A DNA stretch of 64,000 nucleotides. Source: Pogostemon cablin (Eukaryota; Streptophyta; Magnoliopsida; Lamiales; Lamiaceae). Each line of letters begins with the position of its first letter. Positions within the stretch are counted from its first letter, which is position 1. Made by a program: the position numbers and the translations under genes. The notes beneath the pieces were generated by a model. That model made no database searches, had not been told where the DNA came from, and saw only the letters and a program-made list of their open reading frames with translations. The DNA lies in contig JAHCLQ010000898.1 of the NCBI GenBank assembly GCA_023678885.1, forward strand, positions 291,529 through 355,528. Reading direction: 5' to 3'. Shown one piece after another: positions 38,701 to 55,200 of this stretch.

Positions 38701-41700
38701 TTTTGATGCATATTTACACTATTTTGATGCATATTTCCTTCGTTTTGATGCATATTTACTTTATTTTGATGCATATTACGTCATTACGATGAACATTTTA
38801 TTCATTTCGAAGCATATTTATTTTATTTTGATGCATATTTACCTCATTACGATCAACATTTACTTCGTTTCGATGCATATTTCTTTCGTTTCGATGCATA
38901 TTTACTTCATTTTGATGCATAATTACTTTTTTAGATCAACATTTCCATCATTTCGAAGCTTATTTACTTCATTTTGATGCATATTTACTTAACTATGATC
39001 AATATATCCTTAGTTTTGATGTATGTTTCCTTCATTTTGATGCATATTTAATTCATTACGATCAACATTTCATTCGATTCGTGCATATTTCCTTCATTTT
39101 GATGCATATTTACATCATTTTGATGCATATTTCATTCATTTTGATGTGTATTCAGTTCATTACGATCAATATTTCTCCCGTTTCGATGCATATTTCTTTC
39201 ATTTTGATGCATATTTACTTCATTTTGATGCATATTTACTTCATTACGATCAGCATTTCCTTCGTTTTTATGAATATTTACTTCGTTTTGATGCATATTT
39301 CTTTCGTTTCGATTGATATTTGCTTCATTTTGATGCATATTTACTAAATTACGATCAACATTTCTTTCGTTTCGATGCATATTTGCTTCATTTTGATGGT
39401 TATTTAAATCATTACGATCAACATTTCCTTCGTTTCGATGCATATTTACTTCATTTTGATGCATATTTACTTCATTACGATCAATATTTCTTTCGATTCG
39501 ATGCATAATTCCTTCATTTCGATGCATATTTCCTTCGTTTTGATGTTTATTTACATAATTTTGATGCATATTTACTTCATTTCGATGCATATTTTCTTCG
39601 TTTTGACGCATATTTACTTCATTACGATCAACATATCCTTCATTTTGATACATATTTCCTTAATTTTGATGCATATTTACTTCATTAGGATTTATATTTT
39701 CTTTATTTTGATGCATATTTACTTCATTATGATCAATATTTCCTTCGTTTCGAAGCATATTTGCTTCATTTTGCTGGATATCTACTTCATATCGATCAAT
39801 ATTTCCTTCGTTTCGAAGCATATTTACTTCATTTTGATGCATATTTACTTATTTACGATCAACATTTCCTTCGATTCGATGCATATTTCCTTCATTTTGA
39901 TGCATATTTACACTATTTTGATGCATATTTCCTTCGTTTCGATGCATATTTACTTTATTTTGACGCATATTACGTCATTACGATGAACATTTTATTCATT
40001 TTGAAGCATATCTATTTCATTTTGATGCATATTTACCTCATTACGATCAACATTTCCTTCGTTTCGATGCATATTTCTTTCGTTTCGATACATATTTACT
40101 TCATTTTGATGCATAATTACTTTTTTATATCAACATTTTCATCATTTCGAAGCATATTTACTTCATTTTGATGCATATTTACTTAACTATGATCAATATA
40201 TCCTTAGATTTGATGCATATTTCCTTCATTTTGATGCATATTTAATTCATTACGATCAACATTTCATTCGATTCGTGCATATTTCCTTCATTTTGATGCA
40301 TATTTACATCATTTTGATGCATATTTCATTCATTTTGATGTGTATTCAGTTCATTACGATCAATATTTCTCCCGTTTCGATGCATATTTCCTTCATTTTG
40401 AGGCATATTTACTTCATTTTGATGCATATTTACTTCATTACGATAATCATTTCCTTCGTTTTTATACATATTTACTTCGTTTTGATGCATATTTCTTTCG
40501 TTTCGATTGATATTTGCTTCATTTTGAAGCATATTTACTAAATTACGATCAACATTTCCTTCGTTTAGATGCATATTTGCTTCATTTTGATGGTTATTTA
40601 CATCATTACGATCAATATTTCCTTCGTTTCGATGCATATTTACTTCATTTTGATGCATATTTACTTCATTACGATCAATATTTCCTTCGATTAGATTCAT
40701 AATTCCTTCATTTCGATGCATATTTCCTTCGTTTTGATGTTTATTTACATAATTTTGATGCATATTTACTTCATTTCGATGCATATTTTCTTCATTTTGA
40801 CGCATATTTACTTCATTACGATCAACATTTTCTTCATTTTGATTAATATTTCCTTCATTTTGATGCATATTTACTTCATTACGATTTATATTTTCTTAAT
40901 TTTGATGCATATTTACTTCATTATGATCAATATTTCCTTCGTTTCGAAGCACATTTGCTTCATTTTGAGGGATATCTACTTCATTACGATCAATAGTTCC
41001 TTCGTTTCGAAGCATATTTACTTCATTTTGATGCATATTTACTTATTAACGATCAATATTTTCTTCTATTCGATGCATATTTCCATCATTTTGATGCATA
41101 TTTACACTATTTTGATGCATATTTCCTTCGTTTCGATGCATATTTACTTTATTTTGATGCATATTACGTCATTACGATGAACATTTTATTCATTTTGAAG
41201 CATATTTATTTCATTTTGATGCATATTTACCTCATTACGATCAACATTTCCTTGGTTTCGATGCATATTTCTTCGTTTTGATACATATTTACTTCATTTT
41301 GATGCATAATTACTTTTTTAGATCAACATTTCCATCATTTCGAAGCATATTTACTTCATTTTGATGCATATTTACTTAAATATGATCAATATATCCTTAG
41401 TTTTGATGCATATTTCCTTCATTTTGATGTATATTTAATTCATTACGATCAACATTTCATTCGATTCGTACATATTTCCTTCATTTTGATGCATATTTAC
41501 TTCATTTTGATGCATATTTCATTCATTTTGATGTGTATTCACTTCATTACTATCAATATTTCTCCCATTTCGATACATATTTCCTTCATTTTGATGGATA
41601 TTTACTTCATTTTGATGCATATTACATCATTACAATCAACATTTCCTTCGTTTTTATGCATATTTACTTCATTTTGATGCATATTTCTTTCGTTTCGATT

Positions 41701-42270
41701 GATATTTGCTTCATTTTGATGCATATTTACTAAATTACGATCAACATTTCCTTCGTTTCGATGCATATTTGCTTCATTTTGATGGTTATTTACATCATTA
41801 CGATAAACATTTCCCTTGTTTCGATGCATATTTACTTCATTTTGATGCATATTTACTTCATTACGATCAATATTTCATTCGATTCGATGCTTAATTCCTT
41901 CATTTCGATGCATATTTCCTTCGTTTTGATGTTTATTTACATAATTTTGATGCATATTTACTTTATTTCGATGCATATTTTCTTCATTTTAATGCATATT
42001 TTCTTCATTACGATCAACATTTCCTTCATTTTGATACATATTTCCTTCATTTTGATGCATATTTACTTCATTACATTGATATTTTCTTCATTTTGATGCA
42101 TATTTACTTCATTATGATCAATATTTCCTTCGTTTCGAAGCATATTTGCTTCATTTTGATGGATATCTACTTCATTACGATGAATATTTCCTTCGTTTCG
42201 ATGCATATTTACTTCATTTTGATGCATAATTACTTTTTTACGATTAACATTTCCATCATTTCGAAGCGTA
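35717..42270. repeat. 6,554-bp tandem duplication, copy 1
   Basis: This segment recurs in direct tandem at 42271-48824. All frames I compared (for example those starting at 35813, 37007, 38181, 39438, 40326 and 41761) reappear exactly 6,554 bp later with identical translations. One base difference was seen, T at 39022 against C at 45576. Upstream of 35717 and of 42271 the sequences differ, so the breakpoint lies near there, within homologous units. Confidence 0.9.
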
Positions 42271-45200
42271 TTTACTTCATTTTAATGCATATTTACTTCA
42301 TTACGATCAATATTTCCTTCGATTCGATTCATAATTCCTTCATTTCGATGCATATTTCCTTTTTTTATGTTAATTTACATAATTTTGATGCATATTTACT
42401 TAATTTCGATGCATATTTTCTTCATTTTGACGCATATTTACTTCATTACGATCAACATTTCCTTCATTTTGATTAATATTTCCTTCATTTTGATGCATAT
42501 TTACTTCATTACGATTTATATTTTCTTCATTTTGATGCATATTTACTTCATTATGATCAATATTTGCTTCGTTTCGAAGCATATTTGCTTCATTTTGAAG
42601 GATATCTACTGCATTACGATCAATATTTCCTTCGTTTCGAAGCATATTTACTTCATTTTGATGCATATTTACTTATTTACAATCAGTATTTCTTTCGATT
42701 CGATGCATATTTCCATCATTTTGATGCATATTTACACTATTTTGTTGCATATTTCCTTCGTTTCGATGCATATTTACTTTATTTTGATGCATATTACGTC
42801 ATTACGATGAACATTTTATTCATTTTGAAGCATATTTATTTCATTTTGATGCATATTTACCTCAATATGATCAACATTTCCTTCGTTTCGATGCATATTT
42901 CTTTTGTTTCGATACATATTTACTTCATTTTGATCCAAAATTACTTTTTTAGATCAACATTTCCATCATTTCGAAGCATATTTACTTCATTTTGATGCAT
43001 ATTTACTTAACTATGATCAATATATCCTTAGTTTTGATGCATATTTCTTTCATTTTGATGCATATTTAATTCATTACGATCAACATTTCATTCGATTCGT
43101 ACATATTTCCTTAATTTTGATGCATATTTACTTCATTTTGATGCATATTTCATTCATTTTGATGTGTATTCACTTCATTACGATCAATATTTCTCCCATT
43201 TCGATGCATATTTCCTTCATTTTGATGGATATTTACTTCAATTTGATGCATATTTACTTCATTTTGATGCATATTTCTTTCGTTTCGATTGATATTTGCT
43301 TCATTTTGATGCATATTTACTAAATTACGATCAACATTTCCTTCGTTTCGATGCATATTTGCTTCATTTTGATGGTTATTTACATCATTACGATCAACAT
43401 TTCCCTTGTTTCGATGCATATTTACTTCATTTTGATGCATATTTACTTCATTACGATCAATATTTCATTCGATTCGATGCTTAATTCCTTCATTTCGATG
43501 CATATTTCCTTCGTTTTGATGTTTATTTACATAATTTTGATGCATATTTAGTTCATTTCGATGCATATTTTCTTCATTTTGATGCATATTTTCTTCATTA
43601 CGATCAACATTTCTTTCATTTTGATACATATTTCCTTCATTTTGATGCATATTTACTTCATTACGATTGATATTTTATTCATTTTGATGCATATTTACTT
43701 CATTATGATCAATATTTCCTTCGTTTCGAAGCATATTTGCTTCATTTTGATGGATATCTACTTCAATATGATGAATATTTCCTTCGTTTCGATGCATATT
43801 TACTACATTTTGTTGCATATTTACTTAATTACGATCAACATTTCATTCGATTCGATGCATATTTCCTTCATTTTGATGCATATTTTCTTCGTTTTGAAGC
43901 ATATTTACTTCATTATGATCAATATTTCCTTCGTTTCGAAGCATATTTGCTTCATTTTGATGGATATCTACTTTATTAAGATCAATATTTCCTTCGTTTC
44001 GATGCATATTTACTTCATTTTGATGCATATTTACTTAATTACGATCAACATTTCCTTCGATTCGATGCATATTTCCATCATTTTGATGCATATTTACTCT
44101 ATTTTGATGCATATTTCCTTCATTTCGATGCATATTTACTTTATTTTGATGCATATTACGTCATTACGATGAACATTTTATTCATTTCGAAGCATATTTA
44201 TTTCATTTTGATGCATATTAACCTCATTAGGATCAACATTTCCTTCGTTTCGATGCATATTTCTTTCGTTTCGATGCATATTTACTTCATTTTGATGCAT
44301 AATTACTTTTTTACGATTAACATTTCCATCATTTCGAAGCGTATTTACTTCATTTTGATGCATATTTACTTAACTATGATCAATATATCCTTAGTTTCGA
44401 TGCATATTTCCTTCATTTTGATGCATATTTAATTCATTACGATCAACATTTCATTTGATTCGTGCATATTTCCTTCATTTTGATGCATATTTACTTCATT
44501 TTGATGCATATTTCATTCATTTTGATGTGTATTCACTTCATTATGATCAATATTTCCCCCGTTTCGATGCATATTTTTTTCATTTTGATGCATATTTACT
44601 TCATTTTGATGCATATTTCCTTCGTTATGATGCATATTTACTTCGTTTTGATGCATATTTCTTTCGTTTCGATTGATATTTGCTTCATTTTGATGCATAT
44701 TTACTAAATTACGATCAACATTTCCTTTGTTTCGATGCATATTTGCTTCATTTTGATGGTTATTAACATCATTACGATCAACATTTCCTTCGTTTCGATG
44801 CATATTTACTTCATTTTGATGCATATTTACTTCATTACGATCAATATTTTCTTCGATTCGATGCATAATTCCTTCATTTCGATGCATATTTCTTTCGTTT
44901 TGATGTTTATTTACATAATTTTGATGCATATTTACTTCATTTCGATGCATATTTTCTTCATTTTGACGCATATTTACTTCATTACGATCAACATTTCCTT
45001 CATTTTGATACATATTTCCTTCATTTTGATGCATATTTACTTCATTACGATTTATATTTTCTTCATTTTGATGCATATTTACTTCATTATGATCAATATT
45101 TCCTTCGTTTCGAAGCATATTTGCTTCATTTTAATGGATATCTACTTCATTATGATCAATATTTCCTTCGTTTCGATGCATACTTACTTCATTTTGATGC

Positions 45201-48200
45201 ATATTTAATTAATTACGATCAACATTTCCTTCGATTCGATGCATATTTCCATCATTTTGATGCATATTTACACTATTTTGATGCATATTTCCTTCGTTTT
45301 GATGCATATTTACTTTATTTTGATGCATATTACGTCATTACGATGAACATTTTATTCATTTCGAAGCATATTTATTTTATTTTGATGCATATTTACCTCA
45401 TTACGATCAACATTTACTTCGTTTCGATGCATATTTCTTTCGTTTCGATGCATATTTACTTCATTTTGATGCATAATTACTTTTTTAGATCAACATTTCC
45501 ATCATTTCGAAGCTTATTTACTTCATTTTGATGCATATTTACTTAACTATGATCAATATATCCTTAGTTTTGATGCATGTTTCCTTCATTTTGATGCATA
45601 TTTAATTCATTACGATCAACATTTCATTCGATTCGTGCATATTTCCTTCATTTTGATGCATATTTACATCATTTTGATGCATATTTCATTCATTTTGATG
45701 TGTATTCAGTTCATTACGATCAATATTTCTCCCGTTTCGATGCATATTTCTTTCATTTTGATGCATATTTACTTCATTTTGATGCATATTTACTTCATTA
45801 CGATCAGCATTTCCTTCGTTTTTATGAATATTTACTTCGTTTTGATGCATATTTCTTTCGTTTCGATTGATATTTGCTTCATTTTGATGCATATTTACTA
45901 AATTACGATCAACATTTCTTTCGTTTCGATGCATATTTGCTTCATTTTGATGGTTATTTAAATCATTACGATCAACATTTCCTTCGTTTCGATGCATATT
46001 TACTTCATTTTGATGCATATTTACTTCATTACGATCAATATTTCTTTCGATTCGATGCATAATTCCTTCATTTCGATGCATATTTCCTTCGTTTTGATGT
46101 TTATTTACATAATTTTGATGCATATTTACTTCATTTCGATGCATATTTTCTTCGTTTTGACGCATATTTACTTCATTACGATCAACATATCCTTCATTTT
46201 GATACATATTTCCTTAATTTTGATGCATATTTACTTCATTAGGATTTATATTTTCTTTATTTTGATGCATATTTACTTCATTATGATCAATATTTCCTTC
46301 GTTTCGAAGCATATTTGCTTCATTTTGCTGGATATCTACTTCATATCGATCAATATTTCCTTCGTTTCGAAGCATATTTACTTCATTTTGATGCATATTT
46401 ACTTATTTACGATCAACATTTCCTTCGATTCGATGCATATTTCCTTCATTTTGATGCATATTTACACTATTTTGATGCATATTTCCTTCGTTTCGATGCA
46501 TATTTACTTTATTTTGACGCATATTACGTCATTACGATGAACATTTTATTCATTTTGAAGCATATCTATTTCATTTTGATGCATATTTACCTCATTACGA
46601 TCAACATTTCCTTCGTTTCGATGCATATTTCTTTCGTTTCGATACATATTTACTTCATTTTGATGCATAATTACTTTTTTATATCAACATTTTCATCATT
46701 TCGAAGCATATTTACTTCATTTTGATGCATATTTACTTAACTATGATCAATATATCCTTAGATTTGATGCATATTTCCTTCATTTTGATGCATATTTAAT
46801 TCATTACGATCAACATTTCATTCGATTCGTGCATATTTCCTTCATTTTGATGCATATTTACATCATTTTGATGCATATTTCATTCATTTTGATGTGTATT
46901 CAGTTCATTACGATCAATATTTCTCCCGTTTCGATGCATATTTCCTTCATTTTGAGGCATATTTACTTCATTTTGATGCATATTTACTTCATTACGATAA
47001 TCATTTCCTTCGTTTTTATACATATTTACTTCGTTTTGATGCATATTTCTTTCGTTTCGATTGATATTTGCTTCATTTTGAAGCATATTTACTAAATTAC
47101 GATCAACATTTCCTTCGTTTAGATGCATATTTGCTTCATTTTGATGGTTATTTACATCATTACGATCAATATTTCCTTCGTTTCGATGCATATTTACTTC
47201 ATTTTGATGCATATTTACTTCATTACGATCAATATTTCCTTCGATTAGATTCATAATTCCTTCATTTCGATGCATATTTCCTTCGTTTTGATGTTTATTT
47301 ACATAATTTTGATGCATATTTACTTCATTTCGATGCATATTTTCTTCATTTTGACGCATATTTACTTCATTACGATCAACATTTTCTTCATTTTGATTAA
47401 TATTTCCTTCATTTTGATGCATATTTACTTCATTACGATTTATATTTTCTTAATTTTGATGCATATTTACTTCATTATGATCAATATTTCCTTCGTTTCG
47501 AAGCACATTTGCTTCATTTTGAGGGATATCTACTTCATTACGATCAATAGTTCCTTCGTTTCGAAGCATATTTACTTCATTTTGATGCATATTTACTTAT
47601 TAACGATCAATATTTTCTTCTATTCGATGCATATTTCCATCATTTTGATGCATATTTACACTATTTTGATGCATATTTCCTTCGTTTCGATGCATATTTA
47701 CTTTATTTTGATGCATATTACGTCATTACGATGAACATTTTATTCATTTTGAAGCATATTTATTTCATTTTGATGCATATTTACCTCATTACGATCAACA
47801 TTTCCTTGGTTTCGATGCATATTTCTTCGTTTTGATACATATTTACTTCATTTTGATGCATAATTACTTTTTTAGATCAACATTTCCATCATTTCGAAGC
47901 ATATTTACTTCATTTTGATGCATATTTACTTAAATATGATCAATATATCCTTAGTTTTGATGCATATTTCCTTCATTTTGATGTATATTTAATTCATTAC
48001 GATCAACATTTCATTCGATTCGTACATATTTCCTTCATTTTGATGCATATTTACTTCATTTTGATGCATATTTCATTCATTTTGATGTGTATTCACTTCA
48101 TTACTATCAATATTTCTCCCATTTCGATACATATTTCCTTCATTTTGATGGATATTTACTTCATTTTGATGCATATTACATCATTACAATCAACATTTCC

Positions 48201-48824
48201 TTCGTTTTTATGCATATTTACTTCATTTTGATGCATATTTCTTTCGTTTCGATTGATATTTGCTTCATTTTGATGCATATTTACTAAATTACGATCAACA
48301 TTTCCTTCGTTTCGATGCATATTTGCTTCATTTTGATGGTTATTTACATCATTACGATAAACATTTCCCTTGTTTCGATGCATATTTACTTCATTTTGAT
48401 GCATATTTACTTCATTACGATCAATATTTCATTCGATTCGATGCTTAATTCCTTCATTTCGATGCATATTTCCTTCGTTTTGATGTTTATTTACATAATT
48501 TTGATGCATATTTACTTTATTTCGATGCATATTTTCTTCATTTTAATGCATATTTTCTTCATTACGATCAACATTTCCTTCATTTTGATACATATTTCCT
48601 TCATTTTGATGCATATTTACTTCATTACATTGATATTTTCTTCATTTTGATGCATATTTACTTCATTATGATCAATATTTCCTTCGTTTCGAAGCATATT
48701 TGCTTCATTTTGATGGATATCTACTTCATTACGATGAATATTTCCTTCGTTTCGATGCATATTTACTTCATTTTGATGCATAATTACTTTTTTACGATTA
48801 ACATTTCCATCATTTCGAAGCGTA
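42271..48824. repeat. 6,554-bp tandem duplication, copy 2
   Basis: This copy directly follows copy 1. The junction is visible at about 42271-42290, where a unit with CGAAGCGTATTTACTTCATTTT passes into AATGCAT; at the end of copy 2 (48821-48845) the same unit continues with GATGCAT and then the original downstream order. This is the pattern of one unequal exchange. Confidence 0.9.
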
Positions 48825-51800
48825 TTTACTTCATTTTGATGCATATTTACTTAACTATGATCAATATATCCTTAGTTTCGATGCATATTTCCTTCATTTT
48901 GATGCATATTTAATTCATTACGATCAACATTTCATTCGATTCGTGCATATTTCCTTCATTTTGATGCATATTTACATCATTTTGATGCATATTTCATTCA
49001 TTTTGATGTGTATTCAATTCATTACGATCAATATTTCTCCCGTTTCGATACATATTTCTTTCATTTTGATGCATATTTACTTCATTACGATCAACATTTC
49101 CTTCGTTTTTATGCATATTACTTCATTTTGATGCATATTTCTTTCGTTTCGATTGATATTTGCTTCATTTTGATGCATATTTACTAAATTACGATCAACA
49201 TTTCCTTCGTTTCGATGCATATTTGCTTCATTTTGATGGTTATATAAATCATTACGATCAACATTTCCTTCGTTTCGATGCATATTTACTTCATTTTGAT
49301 GCATATTTACTTCATTACGATCAATATTTCCTTCGATTAGATTCATAATTCCTTCATTTCGATGCATATTTCCTTCGTTTTGATGTTTATTTACATAATT
49401 TTGATGCATATTTACTTCATTTCGATGCATATTTTCTTCATTTTGACGCATATTTACTTCATTACGATCAACATTTCCTTTATTTTGATTAATATTTCCT
49501 TCATTTTGATGCATATTTACTTCATTACGATTTATATTTTCTTAATTTTGATGCATATTTACTTCATTATGATCAATATTTCCTTCGTTTCGAAGCATAT
49601 TTGCTTCATTTTGCTGGATATCTACTTCATATCGATCAATTTTCCTTCGTTTCGAAGCATATTTACTTCATTTTGATGCATATTTACTTATTTACGATCA
49701 ACATTTCCTTCGATTCGATGCATATTTCCTTCATTTTGATGCATATTTACACTATTTTTATGCATATTTCCTTCGTTTCGATGCATATTTACTTTATTTT
49801 GACGCATATTACGTCATTACGATGAACATTTTATTCATTTCGAAGCATATCTATTTCATTTTGATGCATATTTACCTCATTACGATCAACATTTCCTTCG
49901 TTTCGATGCATATTTCTTTCGTTTCGATACATATTTACTTCATTTTGATGCATAATTACTTTTTTATATCAACATTTCCATCATTTCGAAGCATATTTAC
50001 TTCATTTTGATGCATATTTACTTAACTATGATCAATATATCCTTAGATTTGATGCATATTTCCTTCATTTTGATGCATATTTAATTCATTACGATCAACA
50101 TTTCATTCGATTCGTGCATATTTCCTTCATTTTGATGCATATTTACATCATTTTGATACATATTTCATTCATTTTGATGTGTATTCAGTTCATTACGATC
50201 AATATTTCTCCCATTTCGATGCATATTTCCTTCATTTTGAGGCATATTTACTTCATTTTGATGCATATTTACTTCATTACGATCAACATTTCCTTCGTTT
50301 TTATACATATTTACTTCGTTTTGATGCATATTTCTTTCGTTTCGATTGATAGTTGCTTCATTTTGAAGCATATTTACTAAATTACGATCAACATTTCCTT
50401 CGTTTAGATGCATATTTGCTTCATTTTGATGGTTATTTACATCATTACGATCAATATTTCCTTCGTTTCGATGCATATTTACTTCATTTTGATGCATATT
50501 TACTTCATTACGATCAATATTTCCTTCGATTAGATTCATAATTCCTTCATTTCGATGCATATTTCCTTCGTTTTGATGTTTATTTACATAATTTTGATGC
50601 ATATTTACTTCATTTCGATGCATATTTTCTTCATTTTGACGCATATTTACTTCATTACGATCAACATTTCCTTCATTTTGATTAATATTTCCTTCATTTT
50701 GATGCATATTTACTTCATTACGATTTATATTTTCTTAATTTTGATGCATATTTACTTCATTATGATCAATATTTCCTTCGTTTCGAAGCACATTTGCTTC
50801 ATTTTGAGGGATATCTACTTCATTACGATCAATAGTTCCTTCGTTTCGAAGCATATTTACTTCATTTTGATGCATATTTACTTATTTACGATCAATATTT
50901 CCTTCTATTCGATGCATATTTCCATCATTTTGATGCATATTTACACTATTTTGATGCATATTTCCTTCTTTTCGATGCATATTTACTTTATTTTGATGCA
51001 TATTACGTCATTACGATGAACATTTTATTCATTTTGAAGCATATTTATTTCATTTTGATGCATATTTACCTCATTACGATCAACATTTCATTGGTTTCGA
51101 TGCATATTTCTTTCGTTTTGATACATATTTACTTCATTTTGATGCATAATTACTTTTTTAGATCAACATTTCCATCATTTCGAAGCATATTTACTTCATT
51201 TTGATGCATATTTACTTAAATATGATCAATATATCCTTAGTTTTGATGCATATTTCCTTTATTTTGATGTATATTTAATTCATTACGATCAACATTTCAT
51301 TCGATTCGTACATATTTCCTTCATTTTGATGCATATTTACTTCATTTTGATGCATATTTCATTCATTTTGATGTGTATTCACTTCATTACTATCAATATT
51401 TCTCCCATTTCGATACATATTTCCTTCATTTTGATGGATATTTACTTCATTTTGATGCATATTACTTCATTACAATCAACATTTCCTTCGTTTTTATGCA
51501 TATTTACTTCATTTTGATGCATATTTCTTTCGTTTCGATTGATATTTGCTTCATTTTGATGCATATTTACTAAATTACGATCAACATTTCCTTCGTTTCG
51601 ATGCATATTTGCTTCATTTTGATGGTTATTTACATCATTACGATAAACATTTCCCTTGTTTCGATGCATATTTACTTCATTTTGATGCATATTTACTTCA
51701 TTACGATCAATATTTCATTCGATTCGATGCTTAATTCCTTCATTTCGATGCATATTTCCTTCGTTTTGATGTTTATTTACATAATTTTGATGCATATTTA

Positions 51801-52220
51801 CTTTATTTCGATGCATATTTTCTTCATTTTGATGCATATTTTCTTCATTACGATCAACATTTCCTTCATTTTGATACATATTTCCTTCATTTTGATGCAT
51901 ATTTACTTCATTACGATTGATATTTTCTTCATTTTGATGCATATTTACTTCATTATGATCAATATTTCCTTCGTTTCGAAGCATATTTGCTTCATTTTGA
52001 TGGATATCTACTTCATTACGATGAATATTTCCTTCGTTTCGATGCATATTTACTTCATTTTGATGCATAATTACTTTTTTACGATTAACATTTCCATCAT
52101 TTCGAAGCGTATTTACTTCATTTTGATGCATATTTACTTAACTATGATCAATATATCCTTAGTTTCGATGCATATTTCCTTCATTTTGATGCATATTTAA
52201 TTCATTACGATCAACATTTC
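45635..52220. repeat. Nested direct duplication of about 3.29 kb
   Basis: The order of variants from about 45635 to 48920 recurs from about 48943 to 52220. The offset is 3,308 at the start and 3,285-3,287 after loss of one 21-bp unit (46537 to 49822, 47270 to 50555, 48315 to 51601). The copies show scattered differences, so this event is older than the 6,554-bp one or has been patched by conversion. Confidence 0.75.
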
Positions 52221-55200
52221 ATTCGATTCGTGCATATTTCCTTCATTTTGATGCATATTTACTTCATTTTGATGCATATTTCATTCATTTTGATGTGTAT
52301 TCACTTCATTACGATCAATATTTCCCCCTTTTCGATGCATATTTCCTTCATTTTGATGCATATTTACTTCATTTTGATGCATATTTCCTTCGTTATGATG
52401 CATATTTCCTTCGTTTCGATGCATATTTACTTTATTTTGATGCATATTACGTCATTACGATGAACATTTTATTCATTTCGAAGCATATTTATTTCATTTT
52501 GATGCATATTTACCTCATTACGATCAACATTTCCTTCGTTTCGATGCATATTTCTTTCGTTTCGATACATATTTACTTCATTTTGATGCATAATTACTTT
52601 TTTAGATCAACATTTCCATCATATCGAAGCATATTTACTTCATTTTGATACATATTTACTTAACTATGATCAATATATCCTTAGATTTTATGCATATTTC
52701 CTTCATTTTGATGCATATTTAATTCATTACGATCAACATTTCATTCGATTCGTGCATATTTCCTTCATTTTGATGCATATTTACATCATTTTGATGCGTA
52801 TTTCATTCATTTTGATGTGTATTCAGTTCATTACGATCAATATTTCTCCCGTTTCGATGCATATTTCCTTCATTTTGATGCATATTTACTTCATTTTGAT
52901 GCATATTTACTTCATTACGATCAACATTTCCTTCATTTTGATACATATTTACTTCGTTTTGATGCATATTTCTTTCGTTTCGATTGATATTTGCTTCATG
53001 TTGATGCATATTTACTAAATTACGATCAACATTTCCTTCGTATAGATGCATATTTGCTTCATTTTGATGGTTATTTACATAATTACGATCAACATTTCCT
53101 TCGTTTCAATGCATATTTACTTCATTTTGATGCATATTTACTTCATTACGATCAATATTTCCTTCGATTCGATTCATAATTCCTTCATTTCGATGCGTAT
53201 TTCCTTCGTTTTGATATTTATTTACAAAATTTTGATGAATATTTACTTCATTTCGATGCATATTTTCTTCATTTTGACGCATATTTACTTCATTACGATC
53301 AACATTTCCTTCATTTTGATTAATATTTCCTTCATTTTGATGCATATTTACTTCATTACGACTTATATTTTCTTCATTTTGATGCATATTTACTTCATTA
53401 TGATCAATATTTCCTTCGTTTCGAAGCATATTTGCTTCATTTTGATGGATATCTACTTCATTACGATCAATATTTCCTTCGTTTCGAAGCATATTTACTT
53501 AATTTTGATGCATATTTACTTATTTACGATCAATATTTCATTCGATTCGATGCATATTTCCATCATTTTGATGCATATTTACACTATTTTGATGCATATT
53601 TCCTTCGTTTCGATGCATATTTACTTTATTTTGATGCATATTACGTCATTACGATGAACATTTTATTCATTTTGAAGCATATTTTTTTCATTTTGATGCA
53701 TATTTACTTCATTATGATCAATATTTCCTTCGTTTCGAAGCACATTTGCTTCATTTTGAGGGATATCTACTTCATTACGATCAATAGTTCCTTCGTTTCG
53801 AAGCATATTTACTTCATTTTGATGCATATTTACTTATTTACGATCAATATTTTCTTCTATTCGATGTATATTTCCATCATTTTGATGCATATTTACACTA
53901 TTTTGATGCATATTTCCTTCGTTTCGATGCATATTTACTTTATTTTGATGCATATTACGTCATTACGATGAACATTTTATTCATTTTGAAGCATATTTAT
54001 TTCATTTTGATGCATATTTACCTCATTACGATCAACATTTCCTTGGTTTCGATGCATATTTCCTTCGTTTTGATACATATTTACTTCATTTTGATGCATA
54101 ATTACTTTTTTAGATCAACATTTCCATCATTTCGAAGCATATTTACTTCATTTTGATGCATATTTACTTAAATATGATCAATATATCCTTAGTTTTGATG
54201 CATATTTCCTTCATTTTGATGTATATTTAATTCATTACGATCAACATTTCATTCGATTCGTACATATTTCCTTCATTTTGATGCATATTTACTTCATTTT
54301 GATGCATATTTTATTCATTTTGATGTGTATTCACTTCATTACGATCAATATTTCTCCCATTTCGATACATATTTCCTTCATTTTGATGGATATTTACTTC
54401 ATTTTGATGCATATTACTTCATTACGATCAACATTTCCTTTGTTTTTATGCATATTTACTTCGTTTTGATTCATATTTCTTTCGTTTCGATTGATATTTG
54501 CTTAATTTTGATGCATATTTACTAAATTACGATCAACATTTCCTTCGTTTCGATGCATATTTGCTTCATTTTGATGGTTATTTACATCATTACGATAAAC
54601 ATTTCCCTTGTTTCGATGCATATTTACTTCATTTTGATGCATATTTACTTCATTACGATCAATATTTCATTCGATTCGATGCTTAATTCCTTCATTTCGA
54701 TGCATATTTCCTTCGTTTTGATGTTTATTTACATAATTTTGATGCATATTTACTTCATTTCGATGCATATTTTCTTCATTTTGATGCATATTTTCTTCAT
54801 TACGATCAACATTTCCTTCATTTTGATACATATTTCCTTCATTTTGATGCATATTTACTTCATTACGATTGATATTTTCTTCATTTTGATGCATATTTAC
54901 TTCATTATGATCAATATTTTCTTCGTTTGGAAGCATGTTTGCTTTATTTTGATGGATATCTACTTCATTACGATGAATATTTCCTTCGTTTCGATGCATA
55001 TTTACTACATTTTGATGCATATTTACTTAATTACGATCAACATTTCATTCGATTCGATGCATATTTCCTTCATTTTGATGCATATTTTCTTCGTTTTGAT
55101 GCATATTTACTTCATTATGATCAATATTTCCTTCGTTTCGAAGCATATTTGCTTCATTTTGATGGATATCTATTTCATTACGATCAATATTTCCTTCGTT

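Noticed and set aside
42271..48824. Independent second array unrelated to 35717-42270
   Set aside because: The constant 6,554-bp offset with identical variant order shows it is a copy and not a parallel amplification.
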